A stretch of DNA of 64,000 nt from an uncultured Eubacteriales bacterium (GCA_949285555.1 CASDYG010000002.1:124001-188000), one strand, 5' to 3'. Counted from the stretch's first letter, positions 1-9,585 are shown. Notes: generated from the letters alone by a model not told the origin. Translations and numbers: made by a program.

Positions 1-68
1 CGCATACTGTTTTCTCTTGCAGTTTTACCTAAACTTAACTGAATATGCATATTTTTTTAAAGAAAAAA

Positions 69-90
69 CTCCCCTCAAACTAGAGGGGAG
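69..90 (-). terminator. Rho-independent terminator of nhaC
   Basis: A perfect 8-bp stem (CTCCCCTC at 69-76, GAGGGGAG at 83-90) with a 6-nt loop. Read on the minus strand it is followed by a T-rich tract, so it ends the transcript of the antiporter gene just upstream. Confidence 0.9.
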
Positions 91-141
91 AAATTCTTCA
101 GGTTGTTCAATTTGGACTAAGTATCCATTCACAGTTAAAGA

Positions 142-1692
142 CTAAACTAATTCTCCTGCATTGGCCTTTTCCTGTTCTTCCTTTGTCATCTTCGTACATG
201 TTACACCAAGGAATGCAAGTGCAATAGTAACTATTGGCATTGTATAGTTAAATACCGCCCAAGGAATCCATGTAGATGCTGTAATTCCAAGTGTAGTTGC
301 AATATATACACCACAAGTGTTCCAAGGAATTAAACATGATGTTACTGTACCAGCAGACTCTAGTGCGTTGGAAAGTGACTTTGGATGTATTCCCGCCTTT
401 CTATATGCTGGTGCATACATTCTTCCTGGTACAAGAATGGAAATATACTGTTCAGGCATAATGGCATTTGATGCGATACAGGTGCACTCAGTGGCAATAA
501 TAAGTCCCACACCACTTTTTACAACCTTCAGAAGCTGATTTACTATCGTCTCTAGCTGTCTTGTACCTTCCATAATGCCTCCAAACATCATGGCCATTAT
601 TGTCATGAGTATGGATGATGCCATGTTTATCAGACCACCATTTGTTAATAAGCTATTTACAGAATCAAGCTTACTATTGCAAAGTAAACCGTTCATAGCA
701 GCATTTAAAATATCACCGAAGTTTGCCCCAATATGGTCAACTTTTAATGTATCAGGATCAAAAATCTGAATATCTGTCTGGAAGATAGGTGCTAAGATAG
801 CACCTACTATAACTCCGAGTGTAATTCCAGGAATGGCCGGTATCTTAAATGCAATCGCCAGTATTACTACAATTGGAGGTAGTAGTAAAACAGGATTAAT
901 GTTGAAATATCCATCGATTGTCTTCATGATCTCAGCTGCCTGTGAGGTATCAACATTTCCACTGGTTGCATGTGTATAGCCATAAATTCCAAAGAAGATA
1001 AGAGCTATTGCATATGCTAAAAATGTTGCCTTAATCATGTATTTTACGTGTGTAAATACATCTGTACCTGCCATAGCTGGTGCCAAGTTTGTAGTATCGG
1101 ATAATGGAGAAAGCTTATCTCCGAAATATGCGCCTGCAAGGATTGCTCCAGCAGTAGGGCCAATAGGCATTCCTATACCCTGTGCAATACCAATAAGTGC
1201 CAATCCCATAGTACCCATGGTTCCCCATGATGTTCCTGTAGCAAGGGAAGTGATTGAACAAATCAATACTGTTGCAATAAGGAAAATGGATGGTGAAAGT
1301 AGCTTTAAGCCATAATATATCATCGTAGGTATTGTTCCTGAAAGCAGCCATACACCTATCATCATTCCCACTATGGAAAGAATAAGTATAGCCTGCATAG
1401 CCATAGAAATACCATGTATCATCATACCTTCAATATCTTCCCACTTATATCCTATTTTCATTGATACAAGTGCTGCCACTACAACTCCTATAAACATAGG
1501 AATATGTGGATCTGCATGAAAGACTACAATTCCAACACCCATGATGATAACAATGGCAACAAATGAAATAATTGCTTCATATAAATACGGTGCTCTCACT
1601 TGCTCAGGTATTCCCATCTTACCTTCATTGGTCTTAATGATAATTTCTGCCAATTCTTCGTTTGCAGTGTTCTTTTTATCTTTTGGACTCAT
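142..1692 (-). CDS. nhaC: NhaC-family Na+/H+ antiporter
   Basis: A 516-residue integral membrane protein of the NhaC family, which exchanges cytoplasmic Na+ for external H+ (some members exchange malate/lactate or other organic ions). Many hydrophobic segments start near residue 38. The conserved core is visible: TSWGTMGTMGLALIGIAQG near 155-173 and the GAYFGDKLSPLSDTTNLAP stretch near 187-205, both hallmarks of the family. The first ~35 residues are a charged cytoplasmic tail. The start has a ribosome site (AAAGGAG) just upstream. It stands alone between a terminator and a divergent promoter region shared with deoD. The transported ion is inferred from the family only. Confidence 0.9.
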   Translation of the reverse strand: MSPKDKKNTANEELAEIIIKTNEGKMGIPEQVRAPYLYEAIISFVAIVIIMGVGIVVFHADPHIPMFIGVVVAALVSMKIGYKWEDIEGMMIHGISMAMQAILILSIVGMMIGVWLLSGTIPTMIYYGLKLLSPSIFLIATVLICSITSLATGTSWGTMGTMGLALIGIAQGIGMPIGPTAGAILAGAYFGDKLSPLSDTTNLAPAMAGTDVFTHVKYMIKATFLAYAIALIFFGIYGYTHATSGNVDTSQAAEIMKTIDGYFNINPVLLLPPIVVILAIAFKIPAIPGITLGVIVGAILAPIFQTDIQIFDPDTLKVDHIGANFGDILNAAMNGLLCNSKLDSVNSLLTNGGLINMASSILMTIMAMMFGGIMEGTRQLETIVNQLLKVVKSGVGLIIATECTCIASNAIMPEQYISILVPGRMYAPAYRKAGIHPKSLSNALESAGTVTSCLIPWNTCGVYIATTLGITASTWIPWAVFNYTMPIVTIALAFLGVTCTKMTKEEQEKANAGELV

Positions 1693-1936
1693 TAAATAAC
1701 TCCTTTCCCTGAAGAATATACATAATTTCTTTCTTAATTATAGCACCTTTTACAAAATATTTCCATAAAATCACTAAATTTTATATAATTGTATGAATAT
1801 TTATTTTTTGAATAAAATGTATGATAAACCTCATATTTTGTCTAAAACTATGAATATAAGTTATAAATTTGTGTATATATTGATATAATGGTAAAATATA
1901 TTAACTAATAATAATAAATAAAGTGAGGAATTAACT

Positions 1937-2641
1937 ATGAGTAATCATATTGCAGCAAAGTCTGGTGATATTGCAAAAACTGTACTTATGCCAGGCGATC
2001 CACTCAGAGCAAGGTTCATAGCCGAAACATTTCTGGAAGATGCAAAGCTATACAACGAAGTAAGAGGAATGCTCGGATATACAGGATACTACAAAGGTAC
2101 TCCTGTAAGTATTCAAGGAAGTGGTATGGGTATGCCTAGCATGGGTATATACAGCTATGAGCTTTTCAACGAATATGATGTAGATAAAATAATCAGAATA
2201 GGTACGGCAGGTTCATTCAATGAAGATATCAAAATTGGTGATATTGTTGTAAGTTTGGCTTCATCTACAGATTCCAACTATGGTCATACTTTCAAGCTAC
2301 CTGGACATTTTTCCACATGCTGTAGCTATGATCTTTTAAAGAATGTACAGCAGGCATCTATTGATACTGGTCTTTCTTTTAAAGCAGGTCCTACCGTATG
2401 CTGCGACGTCTTTTACGAGGAAGACCCTAGCTGGTGGCTACCATGGAAAAATGTAGGCATCATGGCTGTGGAAATGGAGGCTTCTGCCCTGTATATGAAT
2501 GCAGCTAAGGCTGGCAAACAAGCTCTTGCGATGATGACTATAAGCGATCATTTTGTTACAGGAGAAGCTGCAAGTCACGAGGATAGACAGCTACGCTTCA
2601 CCAATATGATGGAGCTAGCCCTGGAAGCTGCAATAAAATAA
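1937..2641 (+). CDS. deoD: Purine nucleoside phosphorylase, DeoD type
   Basis: A 234-residue cytoplasmic enzyme, the usual length for hexameric DeoD. It splits purine (deoxy)nucleosides with phosphate to free base and (deoxy)ribose-1-phosphate in nucleoside salvage. Visible motifs are the N-terminal phosphate-binding segment VLMPGDPLRAR (residues 16-26), GSGMGMPSMGIYSYEL (62-77), IRIGTAGS (87-94) and the nucleoside-binding VEMEAS region near 180. A ribosome site GTGAGGA lies 8 bases before the ATG. A GNAT acetyltransferase gene follows 23 bp downstream and shares the same terminator, so the two form a small operon. Identification is secure by motif and length. Confidence 0.95.
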   Translation: MSNHIAAKSGDIAKTVLMPGDPLRARFIAETFLEDAKLYNEVRGMLGYTGYYKGTPVSIQGSGMGMPSMGIYSYELFNEYDVDKIIRIGTAGSFNEDIKIGDIVVSLASSTDSNYGHTFKLPGHFSTCCSYDLLKNVQQASIDTGLSFKAGPTVCCDVFYEEDPSWWLPWKNVGIMAVEMEASALYMNAAKAGKQALAMMTISDHFVTGEAASHEDRQLRFTNMMELALEAAIK

Positions 2642-2664
2642 TTGATGCAAGGGAGATCAGAATT

Positions 2665-2937
2665 ATGGAAATAAATGTAGGAAAGCGCGCTCTTTTTGTA
2701 GGCGATGATGAAAAAAGTGCAAAAACTTATATAACATATGTACAAGATGAAAATGGCAACTATAGAATTGACCATACATATGTTGATGAGTCCTTGAAGG
2801 GCAAAGGAGTTGCAGGTAAGCTAGTTGAAGCTATGATCAGAAAGGCCAGATATGATGAGAAAAAGCTAGTACCTGTTTGCCCATATGTGGTGAAATATTT
2901 TGAAAAACACCCGGAAAATAAAGATATACTAGCATAA
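2665..2937 (+). CDS. Small GNAT-family N-acetyltransferase (YjdJ-like)
   Basis: A 90-residue protein of the short GNAT (Gcn5-related acetyltransferase) family. The sequence shows the acetyl-CoA-binding loop in the form YVDESLKGKGVAGKLVEAMI (residues 34-53), matching the family R/Q-x-x-G-x-A pattern, and the typical PVCPYVVKYFEKHPE tail that many of these single-domain proteins share. The acceptor substrate is not known for the family. It has a GGGAG ribosome site and follows deoD by 23 bp, so it is probably co-transcribed, but no shared pathway is evident. Confidence 0.85.
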   Translation: MEINVGKRALFVGDDEKSAKTYITYVQDENGNYRIDHTYVDESLKGKGVAGKLVEAMIRKARYDEKKLVPVCPYVVKYFEKHPENKDILA

Positions 2938-2964
2938 TAAACTCGCTTTATATACTAAAATAAG

Positions 2965-3026
2965 AAAATGCCATTACCCTCTTTCATAGCCTAAGCGTAT
3001 GATTCATTTTGGGTTAATGGCATTTT
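2965..3026. terminator. Bidirectional terminator between deoD operon and copA
   Basis: Inverted repeat with arms at 2965-2979 and 3011-3026 (AATGCCATTA against TAATGGCATT, one bulged base). A runs on the left and T runs on the right let it work on both strands, for the deoD operon and for the convergent copper ATPase gene. Confidence 0.8.
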
Positions 3027-3077
3027 TATATTGTTTTATATTAAGAATATAAACTTTCCTTTTTTGAATTCAATCTG

Positions 3078-5405
3078 CTAACTCTTAAATCGTCTGAGTC
3101 GTAATGCATTTCCAACTACAAACAGGGAGCTTAGGCTCATTGCTACCGCAGCCATCATTGGTTCCAGCTTTACCCCAAAGCTATTATAAAAAAGACCTGC
3201 AGCTACTGGAATACAAATGCTGTTATATATGAGAGCCCAAAATAGGTTTTCCTTTATATTTTTGATAACAGCCTTTGAAAGTCTTAAAGCCGATACTACC
3301 TGATCTAACTGACTATTCATCAAAACAACATCGGCAGTTTCCATTGCTACATCCGTTCCACTTCCTATAGCTACTCCTACATGTGCCCTTGCAAGAGCAG
3401 GTGCGTCATTTATACCATCACCCACCATGGCCACAAAATCTCCATCATCCTGAAGACTTCTTACAACCGCTTCCTTATCCTGTGGCTTTACGTCAGAAAT
3501 AACACGCTCAAGCTCAAGTTCACTGGCTATTGCCTTTGCTGTTGTCTCATTATCGCCAGTTAGCATAATACTATTTATCCCCATTTTTTTAAGTTCCATT
3601 ATTGCAGCTGCACTACTTTTTTTAAGCATATCTGCTAATGTTATTATGGCAATACAATAGCCCTCCATTGCTACGAAAAGGGCAGTTTCTCCCATAGCTG
3701 ACCTTTCCTCAAAGATTCCAATTAGTTCACTGGTATTTATTCCGTTAGCCTCCATAAGTGCCTTATTTCCTATAAGTACACTATTGCCAGCTACCATCGA
3801 CCTAATACCTCCACCAGCTATCTGCTCAAATGAATCAAGCTCATATAGCTCAGATTCGTTGATATTATTAAAAGCCTCCGTAACTATTGCCTTTGCCAGT
3901 GGATGCTCAGACCTAATTTCAATAGAAGCCAGAAGCTTCAACATATCAGCAGTCATCTCTTGCTTTACCAGTTCCAAATCTACCCCTTTATAGTTTTCCA
4001 TATTTTCATTTACAAAGGTATCGGCCAAAAATATGCCCCTGACCTTAGGGGCACCTTCCGTAATAGTACCCGTCTTATCAAAGACGATGGTTTTGGTCTT
4101 ATGGAGATTTTCCAGCGCCTCAGCTGATTTAAATAAAATTCCCAGTCTGGCACCTCTGCCTGTTCCGACCATAATGGCAGTTGGCGTTGCAAGACCTAAA
4201 GCACATGGGCATGATATTACAAGTACGCATATTGCCATTGTAAGTGACATTGAAAAATTCTTTGATAAAGTAATCCAAAGTGTAAATGTAATAAGTGCAA
4301 TTATTATTACAAAGGTTGCAAATACACCACTGACCCTATCTGCCAGCTTAGCTATGGGTGCTTTAGACATGGTAGCATCTTCCACCATCTGCATGATTTT
4401 AGATAAAGCTGTATCAGCACCAATTTTTTCAGCCTTCATTTCACAATAGCCTTCAACATTGACAGTACCACCCGTCACAGGCTCGCCCACCTGCTTATAT
4501 ACAGGTATACTCTCTCCTGTTAGCATGCTCTCATCAAAGGCACTGTTTCCAAATATTATAGTTCCATCTACAGGTACAGACTGGCCGGTTTTTAACACCA
4601 AAATGTCGCCAATTTTAACATCTCTTACTGGTATTACCTTCGTTTTATCACCGTCCTTTATAATAGCTGTCTTAGGAACTAAATCCATGAGACTTTCCAC
4701 GGCACTTGTAGTACGTTTTTTCGCTCTTTCTTCAAAAAACTTCCCAAGACTTATAAGTGCTAAAATCGTTCCGGCAGACTCATAATATAGATGCATTGCC
4801 ATGTGATGAGCATGCTCTATATTGCCTCGCCCCAGGAGCATTCCAATATGAAATGTCATGGCAAGACTGTAGATATATGCAGCTCCTGCTCCAAGACCAA
4901 TCAATGTATCCATGTTGGGGGACTTGTGTAATGCTGCTTTAAATCCATTTATAAAATAATGCTTGCAAAGATAGATGATACCACTTGCCAAAATAAGCTG
5001 CACTAAAGTAAATATCATTACATTTTCTTTAGCGGTTATAATCTGTGGAAGTGGCAATCCTACCATATGTCCCATGCATATATAAAAAAGAGGTATCGCA
5101 AGTGCAAATATGGCTACAAGTCCTCTTTGCTTTTTCGCATACTCAGCCTCGGATGCCTTACCTTGCTTATCTTTCTGAATCAGGCTACCGTTTTCGGACA
5201 TCTCCGTGGCACCATAGCCTCCTTTCTCTACAGCTTTTATAATATCATCACTACTTAACTTAGAGGCATCAAAGCTTACCTTCATGGAGCCCTTAAGCAG
5301 ATTCACTGCTACCATTTCCACACCTTGAAGTGATGAGACGCTTCTCTCCACATGGCTAGAGCAAGCGGCACATGTCATGCCAGTAACAATAAATTTCTTT
5401 TCCAA
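3078..5405 (-). CDS. copA: Copper-translocating P-type ATPase
   Basis: A P1B-type ATPase that exports Cu+ across the membrane. Domains in order: one heavy-metal-associated domain with the ligand motif GMTCAACS (Cys12 and Cys15 from the start used here), membrane helices, actuator domain (LTGES), the ion-binding CPC in ISCPCALGLATPTAIM, phosphorylation loop DKTGTITEG, and the hinge MVGDGINDAPALA. I start it at TTG 5405 because a strong AAAGGAGG (5410-5417) sits just before it and the HMA domain begins immediately; an upstream ATG at 5459 adds 18 residues unlike the family and has no ribosome site. That gives 775 residues. No metal-responsive regulator gene is adjacent. Confidence 0.93.
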   Translation of the reverse strand: MEKKFIVTGMTCAACSSHVERSVSSLQGVEMVAVNLLKGSMKVSFDASKLSSDDIIKAVEKGGYGATEMSENGSLIQKDKQGKASEAEYAKKQRGLVAIFALAIPLFYICMGHMVGLPLPQIITAKENVMIFTLVQLILASGIIYLCKHYFINGFKAALHKSPNMDTLIGLGAGAAYIYSLAMTFHIGMLLGRGNIEHAHHMAMHLYYESAGTILALISLGKFFEERAKKRTTSAVESLMDLVPKTAIIKDGDKTKVIPVRDVKIGDILVLKTGQSVPVDGTIIFGNSAFDESMLTGESIPVYKQVGEPVTGGTVNVEGYCEMKAEKIGADTALSKIMQMVEDATMSKAPIAKLADRVSGVFATFVIIIALITFTLWITLSKNFSMSLTMAICVLVISCPCALGLATPTAIMVGTGRGARLGILFKSAEALENLHKTKTIVFDKTGTITEGAPKVRGIFLADTFVNENMENYKGVDLELVKQEMTADMLKLLASIEIRSEHPLAKAIVTEAFNNINESELYELDSFEQIAGGGIRSMVAGNSVLIGNKALMEANGINTSELIGIFEERSAMGETALFVAMEGYCIAIITLADMLKKSSAAAIMELKKMGINSIMLTGDNETTAKAIASELELERVISDVKPQDKEAVVRSLQDDGDFVAMVGDGINDAPALARAHVGVAIGSGTDVAMETADVVLMNSQLDQVVSALRLSKAVIKNIKENLFWALIYNSICIPVAAGLFYNSFGVKLEPMMAAVAMSLSSLFVVGNALRLRRFKS

Positions 5406-5489
5406 CCTTCCTCCTTTATATATTAAAAGTCGTACTTCTTTTCTTCCATCCATTTTCATACATACACAGACTAGTAAAATTTAAACAAA

Positions 5490-5533
5490 TAAGCGACCTC
5501 TCATGGCATATTGTATCCTTTACTGAGAGATCG
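5490..5533 (-). terminator. Imperfect stem-loop between surface-protein gene and copA
   Basis: Arms AGCGACCTCTCA (near 5491-5502) and TGAGAGATCGCT (near 5522-5533) pair with one mismatch around a ~20-nt loop. On the minus strand a T-rich but interrupted tract follows (TATTTGTTTAAATTTT), so it is a plausible weak terminator for the surface-protein gene. It could instead be a regulatory site in front of copA. Confidence 0.5.
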
Positions 5534-5613
5534 CTCACTAACATTATCAGTTTAATTTTTAAGAAACCAAGTCTACAACTTATACGAAAAATACCAGTAG
5601 AAATGATTAGTCT

Positions 5614-7422
5614 TTAGTAATGTTTCATAAATTTCTTTCTACCTGCTATACCAAGTACACCTATGGCTGCTAGGAAAACATATCCGCCATATCCTGTATC
5701 TCCTGTTTGCGGTGCCCTTTTCTCATTTTTAGCAGCACCTTTATTCTCTTGCACCTTACTATTCTTTGAGTCAGTCTGCTCCTTTGAATCGCCAGGGTTT
5801 TCAGGCTCAACCACTGGTTCTTTCGGATCTACAGCTCTTTCTCCAAGCATTTCAAAATTGGTATACAAGCCGAAGCTAGGCTGTTTGTCATTTAGAAAAT
5901 CTAAATGTATCTTAAATTTGTAGAAGCCATCACCTTCCACTTCATCACTTATGAAATCTTTATTATTTAATAAATATGGATTTTCCTTAAAGTTCACTTT
6001 ATAATCATAGCTTCCATTAAACAAATCGCTGTAAATAGTCACCTCGTAATCTCCGGAATCTATAATCTGTCCGTAGCCTCTTACTACTTCACCATTTACT
6101 ACCCAGTCATAAATTCGTCTTCCATCTAAATAGCCTGAGTATGAGTGAGTAGTCATAGGAAAATCAATTCCTTCTCCTTTTATCTCGATTTTCTTAATTC
6201 TGAGAATTTCACCACCCTTTGAATCCGGATGGAAATTCTCAAATATCCTGAAAAGTCCCTCTGCCTTCTTCCACCTTGCCTTTAGTACGACATTTTCAGT
6301 AAGTTTAATCTCATTTTGATATCTTGATAGAGTGCTAACAGCTTCATCCTTTTTATTGAGTACGGTGGCGGGAGTTTTTCCATCTTCTTTTAACACATCC
6401 CATCCGTCAAATAGCAACTTTTCATGTTTCATCTTAAGTTGAAAATCATATAGAGTCGTATAATATTCATCGCTCTTTACGCTAGCCTGCGTCTTATCAT
6501 TATCTATTGCTGCACCATTTGGATCATATGTCAGCTTAAACTCTTGCTTTTGTGGTTCTCTTTTACCAGTTTCCTTGAAATTGGTATATAGTCTATAGCA
6601 TGGCTGTCCTGTATTATCAAAGTCAAGATGTACCTTAAAGGTATAGCTGCCTGCTTCTTCCTTGCCACCTGAAAGCACGTCTTTACTTCTCATTAAATAT
6701 GGATTTTCTTCAAACTTATTCTCATAATTGTGGGTTCCATCAAACAAATCACTATATAATGTAACCTCATAATCGCCTGACGGGAGCTTTACACCGTAGT
6801 TACCTGCGTCCTTACCATTCACAATCCAGTCATATTGAAATTTTGTAAGCTCAGCATTTCCTGAAGAAGAGTTGCTGACCATTTCCAGCTCTCTGCCTTC
6901 GCCCTTAAGCTTAATACTTTTAATCTTTTCTGGTTTATTTTCCGCTTTTTCGCTGGCAGCCTGAGTCTCTATATTTTCGTATATTCTAAAGAGACCATCT
7001 GTTTTTTTCCATCTTGCCTTTAATATTACATTTTGTGTCAGCTTAATTTTTTCCGGATACTGCGTCAATATGCTAACAGGCTCATCTTTAGAGTTTAAAA
7101 CAGTAGCTGTCTGACCATCCTCTCCTAACACATCCCATCCGTCAAAATTTAGATTATCATGCTTTAGCTTTAGCTGAAAATCATAGAGAGTACTGTAGAC
7201 TTCGCCTTCCTTAACCTCTGCCTTTGACACTGCCTCATCTATGGTACCACCATTTGGATCATAGGTTATGCTAAAGCTCTTTGCTTGTGGCTGCGTCTCT
7301 TCATCAGTAGATGCGACTCCATTAGCATCTATCTCAGCCGCCTCTGCCCTATTATTAAGCACTGTAGGCGAAAGGGCTAAAGCCAGTATCATAATAATTA
7401 CCAATAACTTTTTTAGCTTCAT
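5614..7422 (-). CDS. Sortase-anchored surface protein with two InlB-type repeats
   Basis: A 602-residue exported protein. It has a signal peptide (KKLL then a hydrophobic stretch, cleavage likely near residue 28), two homologous halves of about 237 residues (roughly 48-284 and 292-528), a low-complexity Pro/Glu/Lys linker and a C-terminal cell-wall sorting signal: APQTGD near 570, a hydrophobic helix and the basic tail GRKKFMKHY. Each half begins with a Listeria-Bacteroides (InlB B) repeat recognisable from TYDPNGG, FDGWDVL and NVILKARWKK, followed by a second beta-rich module (DYEVTLYSDLF...). The family is tied to adhesion or envelope interaction; the ligand is unknown. AAAGGAGG precedes the ATG. 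The halves look like an internal duplication. Confidence 0.85.
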   Translation of the reverse strand: MKLKKLLVIIMILALALSPTVLNNRAEAAEIDANGVASTDEETQPQAKSFSITYDPNGGTIDEAVSKAEVKEGEVYSTLYDFQLKLKHDNLNFDGWDVLGEDGQTATVLNSKDEPVSILTQYPEKIKLTQNVILKARWKKTDGLFRIYENIETQAASEKAENKPEKIKSIKLKGEGRELEMVSNSSSGNAELTKFQYDWIVNGKDAGNYGVKLPSGDYEVTLYSDLFDGTHNYENKFEENPYLMRSKDVLSGGKEEAGSYTFKVHLDFDNTGQPCYRLYTNFKETGKREPQKQEFKLTYDPNGAAIDNDKTQASVKSDEYYTTLYDFQLKMKHEKLLFDGWDVLKEDGKTPATVLNKKDEAVSTLSRYQNEIKLTENVVLKARWKKAEGLFRIFENFHPDSKGGEILRIKKIEIKGEGIDFPMTTHSYSGYLDGRRIYDWVVNGEVVRGYGQIIDSGDYEVTIYSDLFNGSYDYKVNFKENPYLLNNKDFISDEVEGDGFYKFKIHLDFLNDKQPSFGLYTNFEMLGERAVDPKEPVVEPENPGDSKEQTDSKNSKVQENKGAAKNEKRAPQTGDTGYGGYVFLAAIGVLGIAGRKKFMKHY

Positions 7423-7647
7423 AGGGATTATACCTCCTTTCTAATATATAATTCCTATTCATTGCCATTAGTGTATCACTATTCATATTAAGGGTCAAAC
7501 AAATATCATATGTAATTCTGTGTAGAGTTGAAACCCCGCGTTTCTTAAGACATCAATAGTCAATATATAAATCAAGCAAAATCTGATTACCCTTTGTAGG
7601 CGTCGTATAACAGGTAGTTTTGGACAGATTATATGGAAGTTTTATAT

Positions 7648-7714
7648 AAAAAGAAGCAAACAAAATGATCTGATAAGTGATATGACTTAAGATTCATCCC
7701 ATTTGCTTCTTTTT
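7648..7714. terminator. Terminator downstream of panF
   Basis: A 13-bp perfect stem, AAAAAGAAGCAAA at 7648-7660 and its complement at 7702-7714, with a ~41-nt loop. The built-in A and T runs make it functional on either strand. It ends the yhdT-panF transcript. Confidence 0.7.
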
Positions 7715-7730
7715 GGTTTTTACGAATTTT

Positions 7731-7766
7731 AATTTGAAATCATGCAGCAATTTGAAATCATGCAGC
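7731..7766. repeat. 18-bp tandem duplication over the panF stop codon
   Basis: The unit AATTTGAAATCATGCAGC occurs twice head to tail (7731-7748 and 7749-7766) without mismatch. The panF stop codon lies in the right-hand copy, so the duplication leaves the protein intact and places a second in-frame TGA 18 bases downstream. Confidence 0.9.
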
Positions 7767-9248
7767 TTTGTTCGTAAGTAACGTGACTATTACACATATT
7801 ACTACGGAAATAATAAGAGCAGGAATTACAGGCATCATACCGATAATCGATATTTTTAGCTGACTCATTACTATAAATGCTATCATACCAACAGCTGATG
7901 ATATAAATGCTGCAATGCCAGTTGTTCTTTTCCAGTATAACCCCATTATGATTGGAGCAAAAAAGCCACATTCCAGTCCGCCCAGCGCAAATAAATTTAT
8001 CCATACTATAAGATCTGGTGGAGAAATTGTTAGAATAACTACAGCAGCGCCTGATACTAATGTTACAGTACTGCTTATCCCTCTCATATGCCTGATATTT
8101 AAACTTTTCTTACCTGATTTAAATATCAGCCTACCCTTATCATCTCTTCCTTCCTTGATAAAGTAGTTTACGTATAAATCTTTCACTATAGTGGATGAAA
8201 CCATTATTAGAAGACTTGATACAGTAGACATGACAGCTGCTAATGGAGCTGCTATAAACACACCTGCAACTATAGGATTCATGAACTTAGTAACAAGCTT
8301 AACTACAACATAGTCACTGTTTTGAAGATTTTCCCCTTGCAAAAGCGCAGGAGCATACACTCCACTTAGGTGCATCACCAGCATGATGAAGCCCATTACT
8401 AATGTACTATATATCATCGCCTTATGTAATGATTTTGTATCTTTAAATCCCATACCCCTGACTGCCGTTTGGGGCAAACCTAATGTGCCCAGTCCTACTA
8501 GCACCCAAAAGCTTAGTACATAAGGCTTTTCTATTGTGCCACCAGCATCTATTGTCTTCCAACTAGGGCTCACCACATCCATGGTTTCAGCAAGCTTTAG
8601 ACTACCTCCACCAAAATAAATAACTGTTCCAAGGAGCAAAATACCACCTACGACCATTACAAGACCTTGAATGGTATCTGTAACAACCACAGCTTTAAAT
8701 CCTCCTACCGATGTATATATAATTACAACGGCTGCAAAGATAAGCAGTCCATATATATATGGAAGTCCTGTAATCGTTTGTAAAAGTACAGCTCCACCAA
8801 TAAACTGACTCATCATCTGAGCCACAAAGAAAATCACTAATGCAAGTGAGCTTATAACCACCACCAGATGGGATTTATATCTATGCCACAGTAGTTCTGT
8901 GACTGTAATAGCGCCAGTCTGCCTTGATAAGATGGCTAGTTTTTTCCCAAGTACAGCTAGTATTATGAAAGCTGTCGGAATTTGAATTATTGAGATATAC
9001 ACCCATACTAAGCCCTTTGAAGCTGCTATACCTGGACCTCCTATAAATGAGCTGGCACTGGTAAAAGTCGCTACAAGGGTCATTGCAAGCACTAGGCCTC
9101 CCATGGATCTTCCTCCAATGAAAAATTCCGATAATGGGTGATTAGCCTTAGCCCTATTTCCATTCCTGCTGGCATATATGCCGAATACTAAATTAAACAC
9201 AAGGTAAATTACAATTACAGTAAGAAGTATTATAGAGTAGTTACTCAT
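7758..9248 (-). CDS. panF: Sodium/pantothenate symporter
   Basis: A ~496-residue, roughly 13-helix transporter of the sodium:solute symporter (SSS) family, taking up pantothenate with Na+. Support comes from the SSS core (FIGGRSMGGLVLAMTLVAT near residues 40-58; TSVGGFKAVVVTDTIQGLVM near 180) and from the gene partner: yhdT immediately upstream is the classic neighbour of panF. I start at ATG 9248, which has GGGAGG 7-8 bases upstream, rather than at ATG 9272; the start then overlaps the yhdT stop (ATGAGTAA), indicating translational coupling. Other SSS substrates cannot be fully excluded, but the pairing makes pantothenate most likely. Confidence 0.88.
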   Translation of the reverse strand: MSNYSIILLTVIVIYLVFNLVFGIYASRNGNRAKANHPLSEFFIGGRSMGGLVLAMTLVATFTSASSFIGGPGIAASKGLVWVYISIIQIPTAFIILAVLGKKLAILSRQTGAITVTELLWHRYKSHLVVVISSLALVIFFVAQMMSQFIGGAVLLQTITGLPYIYGLLIFAAVVIIYTSVGGFKAVVVTDTIQGLVMVVGGILLLGTVIYFGGGSLKLAETMDVVSPSWKTIDAGGTIEKPYVLSFWVLVGLGTLGLPQTAVRGMGFKDTKSLHKAMIYSTLVMGFIMLVMHLSGVYAPALLQGENLQNSDYVVVKLVTKFMNPIVAGVFIAAPLAAVMSTVSSLLIMVSSTIVKDLYVNYFIKEGRDDKGRLIFKSGKKSLNIRHMRGISSTVTLVSGAAVVILTISPPDLIVWINLFALGGLECGFFAPIIMGLYWKRTTGIAAFISSAVGMIAFIVMSQLKISIIGMMPVIPALIISVVICVIVTLLTNKAA

Positions 9249-9585
9249 ATTGACCACCTCCCTCAATCTCATTTTGCCTACTTATCTCTTCCTCTGAATT
9301 TAGGCTTGATTGTGATTCACCCAGTGGCTGATTAAGGGAAAAGTCTTTAAACAGTTTTCTTACAGTAAAAATTGTGATTAAGGCAAACAGGATATATCCT
9401 ATGACGCTGCTTAAAAAGAACCATGCCGGAAGGCCAAGTATGGGTTTCATTGCCTGCTTAGGATAATGCTCATATAAAAAATAACCACTAAAATACCACC
9501 AAATGAAAAAGCTTAAATAGAGAGCAAGACTGATAATTAGTTCCTTTTTCATCTGATGGCTTCGTCTTTCCACCGAAATATTCAA
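9241..9585 (-). CDS. yhdT: YhdT family membrane protein (DUF997)
   Basis: A ~114-residue protein with two membrane helices (LYLSFFIWWYFSGYFL and PAWFFLSSVIGYILFALITI) and the GLPAWFF stretch typical of YhdT/DUF997. This family is nearly always encoded with PanF and is thought to be an accessory subunit of that symporter; its exact role is unknown. I choose TTG 9585 as start because AAGGAGG sits 5 bases upstream; a longer frame begins at another TTG, at 9609, without a ribosome site. The C-terminal tail is acidic. The stop overlaps the panF start. Confidence 0.82.
   Translation of the reverse strand: MNISVERRSHQMKKELIISLALYLSFFIWWYFSGYFLYEHYPKQAMKPILGLPAWFFLSSVIGYILFALITIFTVRKLFKDFSLNQPLGESQSSLNSEEEISRQNEIEGGGQYE

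Noticed and set aside
4033..4449. Plus-strand frame inside copA
   Set aside because: Antisense to the conserved ATPase core; no ribosome site or domain.
5406..5459. ATG 5459 as copA start
   Set aside because: The extra 18 residues are unlike the family, there is no ribosome site, and AAAGGAGG directly precedes the TTG at 5405.
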